From NCBI RefSeq assembly GCF_008632335.1, contig NZ_VWXX01000023.1:1-57527 (forward strand): 57,527 bases of DNA, written 5' to 3'. The stretch's first letter is position 1, and each line of letters opens with the position of its first letter. The stretch comes from Thiohalocapsa marina. Lineage in GTDB: Bacteria; Pseudomonadota; Gammaproteobacteria; Chromatiales; Chromatiaceae. This document shows positions 32,796 to 46,288 of this stretch, in pieces. The position numbers and the translations under genes are program-made. A model generated the notes under the pieces. It made no database searches, was not told where the DNA came from, and saw nothing but the letters and a program-made list of their open reading frames with translations.

Positions 32796-35700
32796 GGTTC
32801 ACCGATATCTTCGTCCGCCGGCCGGTACTGGCCAGCGTCATCAGCCTGCTCATCTTCATCCTCGGCCTGCGTGCCCTGGCCGGTATGGAGGTCCGCCAAT
32901 ATCCCGAGACCAGGAACACGGTGGTCACCATCACCACCGTCTATCCCGGCGCCAGCAGCGAACTGGTCAAGGGCTTCATCACCACCCCGCTGCAGCAGGC
33001 CATCGCCGAGGCCGACGGCATCGACTATCTGACCGCCACCAGCAGCCAGGGGGTCTCGGTCATCGAGGCCAACATGCGCCTCAACTACGACCCCAATGCC
33101 GCCGTCGCCGAGATCCAGGCCAAGGTGGCCAGCCGGCTCAACGTGCTGCCGGAGGCGGCCCAGAACCCGGTCATCGACTCCACCACCGGCGATGCCACGG
33201 CGCTGATGTACTTGGCCTTCTACAGCCGCGACATGGCGCTGCCGCAGATCACCGACTACCTGATCCGGGTGGTGCAGCCGCAACTGCAGGCACTGGAAGG
33301 GGTGGCCAAGGCGGAGCTGTTCGGCAACCAGACCTTTGCCATGCGCATCTGGCTCGACCCGGCGCGCATGGCCTCGCTGGGGGTCTCCGGTGACGACGTC
33401 TCCCGCGCACTGGAGGCGAACAACTACCTGGCCGGCATCGGCCAGCTGCGCGGCGACCGGGTTCAGATCGATCTCAAAACCACCACGGATGTCAGCAGCG
33501 TCCGGGATTTCGAAAACCTGGTAGTGCGCACCGAGGACGACATCCTGGTGCGCCTCAGCGACATCGCGGACGTGGAACTCGGCGCCGCGGATTACGACTC
33601 CGCCACGCTGTACAAGGGTATCCCCGCCATCTTCCTGGCGGTGGAACAGACACCGGGTGCCAACCCGCTGGACGTGGCCAAGCGCGTGCATGCGCTGATG
33701 CCAGACCTGCGCGGGCAGTTCCCCGAAGGTCTGGAGGTAAACATCCCCTACGATGCCAGCGAATTCATCGCCGAATCCATCCGCGAGGTATTCCAGACCC
33801 TGGCCGAGGCGGTGCTGATCGTGCTGCTGGTGGTGTTTCTGTCCCTGGGCTCCATCCGCGCCGCGGTGGTGCCGTCGGTGGCGGTGCCGCTGTCCATCGT
33901 CGGCGCCGGCTTTCTGATGCTGTGGATGGGCTTCTCCATCAACCTGCTGACACTGCTCGCCATGGTGCTGGCCATCGGCGTCGTGGTCGACGATGCCATC
34001 GTTGTGGTGGAGAACGTCCACCGTCACCTCGAGATGGGCAAGTCCGGCCTGGAGGCGGCCATCGACGCTGCCCGCGAGCTCAGTCTGCCTATCCTGGCCA
34101 TGACCACGACCCTGGTGGCCGTCTATGCCCCCATCGGTTTCATGGGCGGGCTGGTGGGCTCGCTGTTCGTGGAATTCGCCTTCACCCTGGCCGCCGCGGT
34201 GCTGATCTCCGGCATCGTGGCACTGACCCTGTCGCCGATGATCTCTGCGCGCGTGCTGCACGCCGGCAAGGAGCAGGGCCGCTTCGAGCAGGCCGTGGAG
34301 CGGTTCTTCCAACGCCTGGCGACCATCTACGGCAAGGCCCTGCACGGCTGGCTGAGGTACCCCGGCATCACCCTCCTGCTGGCGGTGGTGGTCATCGGCA
34401 GCATCTATGCCATGTACGGGATGACCAAGAAGGAGCTGGCACCCACCGAGGACCAGAGCGTGTTGTTCTTCATCGGCACCGCGCCGCAGACCGCCAGCAT
34501 CGACTACAGCGTCGAGGCGGTGCAGCAGCTGCAGCAGGTGTTCGAGCAGTTTCCCGAATACCAGGAGAGCTTCATCGTCGCCGGCATGGGCGGCGACACA
34601 ACCGCGACCTTCGGTGGCTTCAAGATGGCCCAGCCGTCCGAGCGTGAGCGCTCGCAGACGGAGATCCAGCCACAGCTGCAGGTGGCCCTGGACCAGGTAC
34701 CAGGGCTGCAGACCGTGGTCTTCCCGCGGCCGAGCCTGCCATCGCCGGGGCGCGGCATGCCGGTGGAGTTCGTGCTGGTGTCCGACCTCGAGATCGAGGA
34801 GCTCGACGGCTATGCCGACCAGCTGGTCGGCACCGCCATGGCCAGCGGCAAGTTCCTGTTCCTGAAAAAAGACATCGATTACACCCGTCCGCGCATCACC
34901 ATCGACATCAACCGCGATCTGGCCGGTGACCTCGGCATCGACATGCAGGACCTGGGCCGCAGCCTGGGGGTGATGCTGAACCAGGACCGGGTGAACTGGT
35001 TCAGCCTGGCGGGGCGCAGCTACCAGGTGATCCCCCAGGTGGACCAGAGCGCGCGCAACGACATGACCGCCATCGAGCAGTACCACGTGCGCAATGCCGA
35101 GGGCGAACTGGTGCCGCTGTCGACCCTGGTGCAGATCCGGCAGGACGTTGTCCCGTCCAAGCGCACCCAGTTCCAGCAGCTGAACTCCATCACCCTGAGC
35201 GGCGTCATGACGCCAGGCCTGGCCCTGGGCGAGGCCCTGGACTACCTGGAGCAGACCAGCGGTGAGCTGTTTCCGCGCAACGTGCGCTGGGACTACATGG
35301 GCGAATCGCGCCAGTTCCGCGCCGAGGGCGGCGCGCTGGAGGCCACCTTCTTCCTCTCCATCCTGGTGATCTATCTGGTCCTGGCCGCCCAGTTCGAGAG
35401 CTGGCGCGATCCGTTCGTGATCCTGATGTCGGTGCCTTTGTCCATTGCCGGGGCGCTGGTATTCCTGTTCCTCGGCTTTTCCAGCATCAACATCTACACC
35501 CAGGTGGGGCTGATCACCCTGGTGGGCCTGATTGCGAAGAACGGCATCCTGATCGTGGAATTCGCCAATCAGGTGCGCCAGCACGAGCAACTGGACAGGC
35601 GTGCCGCAGTGGAACGCGCCGCCCGGATCCGCCTGCGCCCGATCCTGATGACCACGCTGGCCATGCTGGTGGCGATGATCCCACTACTCACCGCCAGCGG

Positions 35701-35845
35701 ACCGGGGGCGGTCAGCCGCTTCGACATCGGGCTGGTCATTGCCACCGGTCTCGGCATCGGCACCCTGTTCACCCTGTTCGTGGTGCCGGCCTTCTACGTG
35801 CTGCTGGCCTCGCCGCAGGTCCGGCAGGCTCAAGACCCCGGTTGA
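32792..35845 (+). CDS. RND efflux pump inner membrane transporter (HAE1 type)
   Basis: This 1017-residue pump starts MRFTDIFVRRPVLASVISLL. It has 12 membrane helices in two repeats and the proton-relay segment AMVLAIGVVVDDAIVVVENV in helix 4. The second-half counterpart is LVGLIAKNGILIVEFANQVR. The type is close to MexF/MexI- or VexF-like multidrug pumps. Its 3' end overlaps the convergent DUF502 gene by 16 bp. Confidence 0.95.
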   Translation: MRFTDIFVRRPVLASVISLLIFILGLRALAGMEVRQYPETRNTVVTITTVYPGASSELVKGFITTPLQQAIAEADGIDYLTATSSQGVSVIEANMRLNYDPNAAVAEIQAKVASRLNVLPEAAQNPVIDSTTGDATALMYLAFYSRDMALPQITDYLIRVVQPQLQALEGVAKAELFGNQTFAMRIWLDPARMASLGVSGDDVSRALEANNYLAGIGQLRGDRVQIDLKTTTDVSSVRDFENLVVRTEDDILVRLSDIADVELGAADYDSATLYKGIPAIFLAVEQTPGANPLDVAKRVHALMPDLRGQFPEGLEVNIPYDASEFIAESIREVFQTLAEAVLIVLLVVFLSLGSIRAAVVPSVAVPLSIVGAGFLMLWMGFSINLLTLLAMVLAIGVVVDDAIVVVENVHRHLEMGKSGLEAAIDAARELSLPILAMTTTLVAVYAPIGFMGGLVGSLFVEFAFTLAAAVLISGIVALTLSPMISARVLHAGKEQGRFEQAVERFFQRLATIYGKALHGWLRYPGITLLLAVVVIGSIYAMYGMTKKELAPTEDQSVLFFIGTAPQTASIDYSVEAVQQLQQVFEQFPEYQESFIVAGMGGDTTATFGGFKMAQPSERERSQTEIQPQLQVALDQVPGLQTVVFPRPSLPSPGRGMPVEFVLVSDLEIEELDGYADQLVGTAMASGKFLFLKKDIDYTRPRITIDINRDLAGDLGIDMQDLGRSLGVMLNQDRVNWFSLAGRSYQVIPQVDQSARNDMTAIEQYHVRNAEGELVPLSTLVQIRQDVVPSKRTQFQQLNSITLSGVMTPGLALGEALDYLEQTSGELFPRNVRWDYMGESRQFRAEGGALEATFFLSILVIYLVLAAQFESWRDPFVILMSVPLSIAGALVFLFLGFSSINIYTQVGLITLVGLIAKNGILIVEFANQVRQHEQLDRRAAVERAARIRLRPILMTTLAMLVAMIPLLTASGPGAVSRFDIGLVIATGLGIGTLFTLFVVPAFYVLLASPQVRQAQDPG

Positions 35846-36492
35846 TCCTTCGCCGAACCGGCGCGCCGGGCCGTACGCGAACCGCTCAGGGGCCCGCCGG
35901 TCAGCACCGCCCGCATGGCCTGGTCCGTGGGTACATCCAGCCGGCTGACCTGGTCGGGGCGTAGATACAGGGTGTAGCCGCCTACCTGGTAACTCATGGG
36001 CAGGTAGACGGCGATGCAGCCTTGCCCGTGGTCCGCGTCCTGCTCCTGCCCCGACAGCGGCAGGTGTGCCGGCTCCTGCATGACGAAGCCCACCAGGCGC
36101 GCCCCCTGCAACTCCACCACCACCGGCCGCCCCAGGGTCTGCCGATCGCCGTTTCGGCCAAAAAACCGTGCCACGTCCTTCAGCCCCTGGAACAAGGTCT
36201 TGATCAGCGGGATGCGGTCGATGACACGTTCCGCCAGTCCCAGCAGCCAGCGCACCAGGAACAGATTGGCCAACAGCCCCGCCGCCAGGGTGATGCCGAT
36301 GCCGACGGCCAGCCCCATGCCCGGCAGATACCAGGCCTCCGGCAACAGCTGCCGCAACAGCTGACCCATCCATTGCTCGGCGGACCGGCCGAGCCAGACC
36401 AGCAGCGCCAGGGTGATGGCCAGCGGCGCCAGTAGCGCAATGCCCTGCAGGAACAGGTTGCGCAACCGGGCCAGGGTCGAGGCGATACGCAT
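35830..36492 (-). CDS. DUF502 membrane protein
   Basis: This 220-residue protein has two helices (LFLQGIALLAPLAITLALLVWL and GMGLAVGIGITLAAGLLANLF). They are followed by the DUF502 core RIPLIKTLFQGLKDVARFF and a soluble part with GFVMQEPAHLPL and VYLPMSYQVGGYTLYL. The function is unknown. ATG 36492 lies 20 bp after the stress-protein stop, so it is probably the last gene of that operon. Confidence 0.88.
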   Translation of the reverse strand: MRIASTLARLRNLFLQGIALLAPLAITLALLVWLGRSAEQWMGQLLRQLLPEAWYLPGMGLAVGIGITLAAGLLANLFLVRWLLGLAERVIDRIPLIKTLFQGLKDVARFFGRNGDRQTLGRPVVVELQGARLVGFVMQEPAHLPLSGQEQDADHGQGCIAVYLPMSYQVGGYTLYLRPDQVSRLDVPTDQAMRAVLTGGPLSGSRTARRAGSAKDQPGS

Positions 36493-36512
36493 CAGGCTGT
36501 CTCCCGGCGACC

Positions 36513-37391
36513 TCAACGCACGATCAGCAGCGGACAATGCAGCCGCGCCAGGCTCTGCCACAGCGGCTCGCGCTGCAGCAGCTGACTGTCGGCGTCGAGC
36601 ATCAGCAGATCGTAGTTCCGCCCCGTGCCGCCGCCCGGGATGGAGGCCGTGTCGGCAGACACCAGCGGCACCATCTCCACGTCATCCGCCAGTTCACCCA
36701 AGGTGGTGCGGGCCTGCCGGCGCTGGCGTTCGGCGTCTTCGGCGTCCTGCGCCTGCTGCAACACCTCGAGCCGCACCGGACGTTGCCGGGCCATCTGCGC
36801 CGCCGCAGACAGCGCCCGCGTCGCCCCCGCGGAGCCATCGAAGAGCACACCGATGCGTGGTCCACGCGGGTCCGGCCACTCTGCCTGCGCGCCAGCCATG
36901 GCGCCCGCCCGTGATCCGGATCGCGGGCCCAACCGCCAATCCGGCCGCAAGCGCAACGGGGGCACCGCCCCGCGGACAGACGGCGCAAAGCGCCCTCGCG
37001 GCGTCAGCAGGAACATCTCCGCCGTGCTCACGGCGCTGAGGATCTCTCCCTCCACATCGCCGCGCCAGACCCGGAACGACCAGGCGCAACCGATGTGCTG
37101 GGCGGACGCCTGCAGCGATGCCCGCGCCCGTCGCGCCACCGCACGCAATTCCTGTTGCAGCCGTGCGGCGTCCAGCCCCGCTTCGGCGCGTGTGGTGAGC
37201 CGGAATTCGCGCACGAACGGCAGACCGACGGCCCGCAACAGCAGGTCGTTTTCGACGAACACCCCCTCCAGTTCGGCCTCGAGGGCGGCGGCCATGCCGG
37301 CGATCAGCCCCAGCAGCCGCGGGTCCTGGTCATCGGCATCCAGCACCACGCTGATCCGGCGTGGCAGCACGCGGGCGGTGGTGGTGTTCAC
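36513..37391 (-). CDS. Universal-stress-like tandem domain protein
   Basis: This 292-residue cytoplasmic protein starts RRISVVLDADDQDPRLLGLI. It has a second half with RIGVLFDGSAGATRALSAAA and ends in HCPLLIVR, a layout typical of tandem UspA-like domains. The ATP-binding GXXG loop is not clear. Its ATG overlaps the stop of the LonB-like protease, suggesting a joint stress role. Confidence 0.7.
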   Translation of the reverse strand: MNTTTARVLPRRISVVLDADDQDPRLLGLIAGMAAALEAELEGVFVENDLLLRAVGLPFVREFRLTTRAEAGLDAARLQQELRAVARRARASLQASAQHIGCAWSFRVWRGDVEGEILSAVSTAEMFLLTPRGRFAPSVRGAVPPLRLRPDWRLGPRSGSRAGAMAGAQAEWPDPRGPRIGVLFDGSAGATRALSAAAQMARQRPVRLEVLQQAQDAEDAERQRRQARTTLGELADDVEMVPLVSADTASIPGGGTGRNYDLLMLDADSQLLQREPLWQSLARLHCPLLIVR

Positions 37392-39880
37392 GACGGCGTC
37401 TCTTCACCGCCACTGCCGCGCCGCCCCAGGGCTGGCGCCTGATGCGGGGCATCATTCGGGGCCTGGTCCGACAACCGCCCGTTCCGCGCCGCCGCCAGCG
37501 CCTGCAAACGCTCGGCATAGCCGATCAGCCGGGCCTCGACCCGACCGTTCAGGCTGTCCGGTGGAAAGCCGCCGTCGGCGTCCCGTTGGCCCGCCGGCAG
37601 CCCGGTGAGCAGGGCGATGCCCTGATCGACGCTGGAGACGGCGTGGACGCTGAACCGCCCCTGCGCCACCGCCTCCACCACGTCCTGCCGCAGCATCAGA
37701 TGCTTGACGTTGGCGCTGGGGATGATGACCCCCTGGGTGCCGGTCAGCCCCCGGGCGGCGCAGATGTCGAAGAAGCCCTCGATCTTCTCGTTTACGCCGC
37801 CGATGGCCTGGATCTGGCCCTGCTGGTTCACCGACCCGGTCACCGCCAGGTCCTGCCGGATCGGGGTCTGGGCCAGGGACGACAACAGGGCGTAGAGTTC
37901 CGCCGACGAGGCACTGTCACCTTCCACGCCGCCATAGCTCTGCTCGAACACGAGGCTGGCGGACAGTGACAGCGGATGTTGCGGCACGTAGCGACCGGAC
38001 AGGAAGCCCTGCAGGATCAGCACCCCCTTCGAGTGGATCGGCCCGCCCAGCTTGGCCTCGCGCTCGATGTCCAGCACCTCGCCGTCGCCCAGGCGGGTGC
38101 GCGCGGTGATGCGCGACGGATGGCCGAAACGGAAGCCGCCCAGGGCGATCACCGCCAGTCCGTTCACCTGGCCCACCTGGCTGCCGTCGATGTCGATCAG
38201 GATGGTGCCGCGCTCGATTTCCTCCTGGATACGGCGACGGATGCGATCGGCGCGGCCGATCTGCGCATCGATGGCCCGCTGCACCTCCGCCGCGCCCACC
38301 TGCGCCCGCCCGTGCTGGCCGGCCCAGTAATCAGCCTCCCGTGCCAGATCCGCCAGCGAGCGCATGTGTCCGCTCAGGCGCTGATTGTCCTCCGCCAGGC
38401 GGGCGCCCTGCTCGACGATGCGTGCCACGCCGGCGCGGTCGAACGGCCGCAGTCGCTCCTGCTGCACCAGCGACGCGATCAGCCGCGCATACAGGTGCGT
38501 GCTCTCGGCATCGCGCTCGAAACGGTCCTCGAAGTCCACCGCCACCTTGAACAGGGTGTCCAGTTCAGGATCGAGCATGGACAGCAGATAGTAGATGCGC
38601 CGATCACCGATCAGCACCACCTTCACCGTCAGCGGGATCGGCTCCGGCTCCAGCGACAGGGTGCTGATCAGGCTGGTGATCTGGCCGAGAGACTCGATGC
38701 GGATCTCGCCCGCCTGCAGGGCGCGCTTCAGGCCGTCCCACGCAAACGGCTGCAGCAGCAGCTTGAGCGCATCCAGCACCAGATAGCCGCCGTTGGCACG
38801 GTGCAGGGCACCGGCGCGCACCAGGGTGAAGTCCGTCTCCAGGGCACCCATGTTGGCCCGGTGTTCGACCCGCCCGACCAGGTTGTTGTACGACGGCAGG
38901 TCCTCATAGACCACCGGGGCGCCGCCGTCACGGTCGTGCGCCAGCAACAGGTTCACCTGATACCGGCGCTGCCAGGGCGGCCCCTCGTTGCGCTGCAGCT
39001 GCAGGCCGAGCAGTGCCGGCTTGTTGTCCTGGTCAGGCAGAAAGGCGCGATAGTGCTCGATGACATCGGCCTGCACCTGTTGCAGGTGCGCGGTCACCGG
39101 TTCCAGCTCGGCATATTTCTCCGCCAGGACCTCGAACAAGTGCGCGATGGCCGTGCTCGCCAGCTCGTGGTTCAGCGCCTCCACCTGCTCGTCGGTGCGT
39201 TTCTTCCACAACGGCAGCTGGTGCAGCACCCTGCGCAGGTCTTCCTGCAGCGCGGTGATGTCCTGCTCGATGCGCTTGCGGTCCTCCTCCGGCAGCTTGT
39301 GGAACTCCTGTGGCCCCAGCGGCTTGCCCTTCTGCAGTGGCGCCAGGGTGATGCCCGTGGGGGTGCGCAACAACGCGATGTCCTTTTCCTCGGCGTGCTG
39401 CTGGATCTCGGAAAAGGCCTGCTCCTGCTGCTCTTCCAGGGCCTCGTGCATGGACTGCACGCGAGTGCGGTACTCGTCGCTTTCGAACACGCCGACGATG
39501 GCGTCGCCGAGGTCGCGGATCAGCTGCTCGCTGTCACGCTGCAGCTCGACGCCCTGCCCCGGTGGCAGACGCAGCGCCCGGGGTCGGTGCATGTCGTCGA
39601 AATTGAACACATAGCACCAGTCCGCCGGCACCTTCTCCTCTGCCGCGCGCCGTTCCACCTCGCGCCGCACAAGCGCATGCTTGCCCATCCCCGACGGGCC
39701 AAGCACGAACAGGTTGTAGCCCTTGTGGCGCATGCCGATGCCGAACTGCAAGGCATCCACCGCACGCTGCTGACCCATGAACCCGTCCAGTGGGGTCAGC
39801 TCCGCCGTGGTGTCGAAATCCAGATCCTGCGGATCGCAACGCTGATAGAGCTGATCCGGGCGGAGGGCGGTGTCTGTCAT
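37388..39880 (-). CDS. LonB-like AAA ATP-dependent protease
   Basis: This 830-residue protein has a P-loop-like GPSGMGKHALVRREV near 65. A long coiled-coil insert spans about residues 150-270, and a AAA lid region follows. The C-terminal Lon protease domain has the Ser/Lys dyad: GGVEGDSASSAELYALLSSL (Ser) and IGGVNEKIEGFFDIC (Lys). Walker A ends GKH rather than GKT/S, as in this Lon-related family. It is soluble and lacks the LonA N-domain. It heads an operon with the stress-like protein and DUF502. ATG 39880 fits the family start. Confidence 0.9.
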   Translation of the reverse strand: MTDTALRPDQLYQRCDPQDLDFDTTAELTPLDGFMGQQRAVDALQFGIGMRHKGYNLFVLGPSGMGKHALVRREVERRAAEEKVPADWCYVFNFDDMHRPRALRLPPGQGVELQRDSEQLIRDLGDAIVGVFESDEYRTRVQSMHEALEEQQEQAFSEIQQHAEEKDIALLRTPTGITLAPLQKGKPLGPQEFHKLPEEDRKRIEQDITALQEDLRRVLHQLPLWKKRTDEQVEALNHELASTAIAHLFEVLAEKYAELEPVTAHLQQVQADVIEHYRAFLPDQDNKPALLGLQLQRNEGPPWQRRYQVNLLLAHDRDGGAPVVYEDLPSYNNLVGRVEHRANMGALETDFTLVRAGALHRANGGYLVLDALKLLLQPFAWDGLKRALQAGEIRIESLGQITSLISTLSLEPEPIPLTVKVVLIGDRRIYYLLSMLDPELDTLFKVAVDFEDRFERDAESTHLYARLIASLVQQERLRPFDRAGVARIVEQGARLAEDNQRLSGHMRSLADLAREADYWAGQHGRAQVGAAEVQRAIDAQIGRADRIRRRIQEEIERGTILIDIDGSQVGQVNGLAVIALGGFRFGHPSRITARTRLGDGEVLDIEREAKLGGPIHSKGVLILQGFLSGRYVPQHPLSLSASLVFEQSYGGVEGDSASSAELYALLSSLAQTPIRQDLAVTGSVNQQGQIQAIGGVNEKIEGFFDICAARGLTGTQGVIIPSANVKHLMLRQDVVEAVAQGRFSVHAVSSVDQGIALLTGLPAGQRDADGGFPPDSLNGRVEARLIGYAERLQALAAARNGRLSDQAPNDAPHQAPALGRRGSGGEETPS

Positions 39881-39991
39881 GGCGGACTCGTGTGGGGCTG
39901 GAGCATGAACCGGCAATCGGCCTTTCCAGTATAGACCCGGCGTCCGTCGATTTTCGGACCAGGGCTGCCGTGGCCCGGGCAGCCCGAACCG

Positions 39992-40603
39992 TTACATGTG
40001 CTCCGGCCGCAGCAGCCCCGGTTCCACCCGCAACAGGAAGCCGACGATGACGGCGCTGATCAACGCCTCCACCACCGCCAGCGGAACCATGCTGATGGCG
40101 ATGATCCCCGCCGCCGGCACGAAGGCCTCACCACTGAGCGCCAGGCTGCCGGCCACCAGCGCGCCGGTACCCAGCACCCCCAGGGCACCGGCCGCCGCCC
40201 CCGGCAGCCAGCCCCGACGCGGTGGCACACGCGCCAGCCAGGGCCGCAGCAGGAAGGCACACAGCAGCGCCGGCAGCGCCAGATTCATCAGGTTGACACC
40301 CAGCACCGTCACGCCGCCGTAGCCGAACATCAGGGCCTGCAGCAACAGGGCCACCGCCAGCGCCGGCACCACAGTGACGCCCAGGATGAGCCCCATCAGC
40401 CCGTTCAGCAGCAGATGCACGCTGCTCGGTCCCACCGGCACCGTCACCAGGGACGAGACAAAAAAGGCCGCCGACAGCACCGCCGCCTGCGGGATGTGGC
40501 GGTCGTCCAGCCGGCGCAAGGCCAGTGCCAGCAGTCCGACGGACACCGCGGCGCCGGTGACCAGCACCGGTGCGCTGAGCACGCCATCAGGGATGTGTGC
40601 CAC
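39992..40603 (-). CDS. cbiM: CbiM-family cobalt/nickel ECF transporter component
   Basis: This 203-residue membrane protein starts with GTG in VAHIPDGVLSAPVLVTGA. The N-terminal HIPDG gives the metal-binding His used by CbiM/NikM. It has about six helices, with PSSVHLLLNGLMGLILG and GVTVLGVNLMNLALPALL. It normally works with CbiN, CbiQ and CbiO; none is adjacent here. I found no cobalamin riboswitch in the 113 bp upstream. Confidence 0.88.
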   Translation of the reverse strand: MAHIPDGVLSAPVLVTGAAVSVGLLALALRRLDDRHIPQAAVLSAAFFVSSLVTVPVGPSSVHLLLNGLMGLILGVTVVPALAVALLLQALMFGYGGVTVLGVNLMNLALPALLCAFLLRPWLARVPPRRGWLPGAAAGALGVLGTGALVAGSLALSGEAFVPAAGIIAISMVPLAVVEALISAVIVGFLLRVEPGLLRPEHM

Positions 40604-40716
40604 CGGATGGCTCCTGCTCGGGTTGCTCCCGGCCCGGGTGCTGATATGCCGATGCGTCACGCCGGTGCAGGCGCCCGAAGGGGTCATTGAGGTTCACCGC
40701 AGGGCCCCGGCAGGAA

Positions 40717-42990
<2,274 letters not shown>

Positions 42991-43036
42991 GCGCTCTGGT
43001 CTCTGGGTGCCATGCGTGATCGGTCAAGATTGGTGT

Positions 43037-44437
43037 TCAACGGTATCCCTGGAGCTTGTCCAGGTATTCTGGCAGGAACAGCGAGATCTGCGGGACATAA
43101 GTGATCAGCAGCAGGAACACCAGCAACAGCAGCATCCAGGGCAGTACTGCGCGGATCACCCAGCCCATGGACTCGCCGGTGATGCCGGAGGTGACGAACA
43201 GGTTCAGCCCAACCGGGGGCGTCAGCATGCCGATCTCCATGTTCACCACCATGATGATGCCCAGGTGAATGGGGTCAATACCGAGCTGGGTGGCGATCGG
43301 GAACAGGATCGGCGCCATGATCAGCAGGATCGCGGATGGCTCCATGAAATTCCCCGCCGCCAGCAGCAGCAGGTTGACCACGATCAGGAACATCCAGGGC
43401 TCCATGCCGTAGGCGACGATGGTCTCCGCGATCTGGTGCGGGATGCGCTCGGTGGTCAATACATGCGCAAACAGCATCGCGTTGGCGATGATGAACAGCA
43501 GCATGATGCTGACCTTGGCGCCGTCGAGCACGGTCTTGCGCACCTCGTCGTCACCAACGCTGCGCATGATGGCCAGCGGCACCTGCCAGCCGTTGCGCAC
43601 CAGCATGGCCGCAGCACCCTCGCCCGTCTTGCGCCAGGGCGTCGCCTTCAGCGGCCCCATGTCGCGATAGCCGATCACCGACACCAGGAAGGCGTAGACC
43701 GCGGACACCGCCGCCGCCTCGGTCGGGCTGGCAATGCCGCCATAGATGGAGCCCAGGACGATGACGATCAGCAGGATCCCGCCGGAGGCGCTGAAACCGG
43801 CGGACATCACCTCGCGCAGGCCCGGCCAGGGCTGCGACGGCAGTTGCTTGATCCGCGCCACCACATAGATGGCCAGCATCAGCAACCCCCCCATCATGAT
43901 GCCCGGGATGAAGCCGGCCATGAACATCCGCGCCGCCGAGACCTCCGTTGCCGCAGCATAGACGAGCATGACGATGGACGGCGGTATCAGGATGCCCAGG
44001 GTGCCGGCATTGGCAATGACGCCGGCGGCAAAGGCCTTGGGATACCCAGAGCGCACCATGCCGGCAATGACGATGGTACCGATGGCCGCCACGGTGGCGG
44101 GAGACGAGCCGGACACCGCCGCAAACAGCATGCAGGCCAGCACCGAGGCCATGGCCAGGCCGCCCTTGATGTGTCCGACCACGTCGACGGCGAAGCGGAT
44201 CAGCCGTTTGGCGACGCCACCGGTGGACAGGAACTGGGATGACAGGATGAAAAACGGGATGGCCAGCAACGTGTAGTGCGCCGACACCGCCTCGAACAGC
44301 TTCAGCGCCACGGAGGCCAGGGAGTCGCTGGAAAACAGCAGGATGGTCACGATGCTGGAAAAACCCAGCGCGATGGCGATGGGCATGCCCAGCAGCATGC
44401 AGCCAAACAACAGCAGGAACAGGACCGCCGTGGTCAT
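43037..44437 (-). CDS. dctM: TRAP dicarboxylate transporter large permease DctM
   Basis: This 466-residue protein has the DctM signature GCMLLGMPIAIALGFSSIV, IPFFILSSQFLSTGGVAKRL and GSSPATVAAIGTIVIAGM. It has about 12-13 helices and forms the sodium-driven channel. Its start overlaps the DctQ stop by 4 bp. A longer-than-usual cytoplasmic loop around residues 230-300 holds VSAVYAFLVSVIGYRDMGPL. Confidence 0.95.
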   Translation of the reverse strand: MTTAVLFLLLFGCMLLGMPIAIALGFSSIVTILLFSSDSLASVALKLFEAVSAHYTLLAIPFFILSSQFLSTGGVAKRLIRFAVDVVGHIKGGLAMASVLACMLFAAVSGSSPATVAAIGTIVIAGMVRSGYPKAFAAGVIANAGTLGILIPPSIVMLVYAAATEVSAARMFMAGFIPGIMMGGLLMLAIYVVARIKQLPSQPWPGLREVMSAGFSASGGILLIVIVLGSIYGGIASPTEAAAVSAVYAFLVSVIGYRDMGPLKATPWRKTGEGAAAMLVRNGWQVPLAIMRSVGDDEVRKTVLDGAKVSIMLLFIIANAMLFAHVLTTERIPHQIAETIVAYGMEPWMFLIVVNLLLLAAGNFMEPSAILLIMAPILFPIATQLGIDPIHLGIIMVVNMEIGMLTPPVGLNLFVTSGITGESMGWVIRAVLPWMLLLLVFLLLITYVPQISLFLPEYLDKLQGYR

Positions 44438-45000
44438 CGGGCACCTCCGTCGGTTGCCGCAGGCGCGGACTCGGCACGCAGTTCATCGGCCAGTTGCATG
44501 CTCTCCTTGGCCTCATCCACCATCGCGAAACCTGTCGCGCGGCCAACGATGACCCGCCAGAACAGTTCCAGCAGCCGAATACCCAAAAATACGAAACCCA
44601 CCAGCAGAATGCCGTGGGCAAGCCAGGCCGGCACCGGGATGTCTTCCAGTTCGATGCCGATCATGTGCATCTTGGCCAGGTACACCCAGGAGCCGTAGAT
44701 GAACAGGCCGCAATAGGCCAGGGACAGGATCAGCGCAACCCCGGTCAGCAGCCGCTGACCCAGGGGCGCGAACAGCCGCAGGAAGGCATCGACGCCGATA
44801 TGGGCGCCGACCTTGAGCCCGTAGGACGCGCCGAACAGCACGAACCAGGCGGACAGATGCAGGGTGGCCTCCTGCCCCCAGCTGACGCCGGTGCTGAAGC
44901 CGAAACGCAGAATCACCTCCCAGAACACCAGCAGCGTCATGGCCACCAGCAGCAACGAGATGATCGCCTCCTCCACCCGATTGACGATTCGAAAGAACAT
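44434..45000 (-). CDS. dctQ: TRAP transporter small permease DctQ
   Basis: This 188-residue protein has four helices, starting VNRVEEAIISLLLVAMTLLV, with the family loop VILRFGFSTGVSWGQEATLH. It bridges the binding protein and the large permease. The C-terminal tail of about 40 residues is longer than usual and hydrophilic. Confidence 0.92.
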   Translation of the reverse strand: MFFRIVNRVEEAIISLLLVAMTLLVFWEVILRFGFSTGVSWGQEATLHLSAWFVLFGASYGLKVGAHIGVDAFLRLFAPLGQRLLTGVALILSLAYCGLFIYGSWVYLAKMHMIGIELEDIPVPAWLAHGILLVGFVFLGIRLLELFWRVIVGRATGFAMVDEAKESMQLADELRAESAPAATDGGAR

Positions 45001-45075
45001 CCGCTCCCCTCTCCGCTGTCCCCCGGACCTCCGGCGATACCGGAGGCCGGGATTGCCTGTTCTATTGGCCTTGGG

Positions 45076-46263
<1,188 letters not shown>

Positions 46264-46288
46264 TCACGGACGCCTTGCATCAGGCATC

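Noticed and set aside
32699-35590. 963-codon minus-strand open frame across the RND pump
   Set aside because: The opposite strand encodes a complete RND transporter with all motifs, so this frame is a shadow.
40604-40716. Cobalamin riboswitch before cbiM
   Set aside because: No B12-box-like conserved stretch or expected fold is visible in the short leader.
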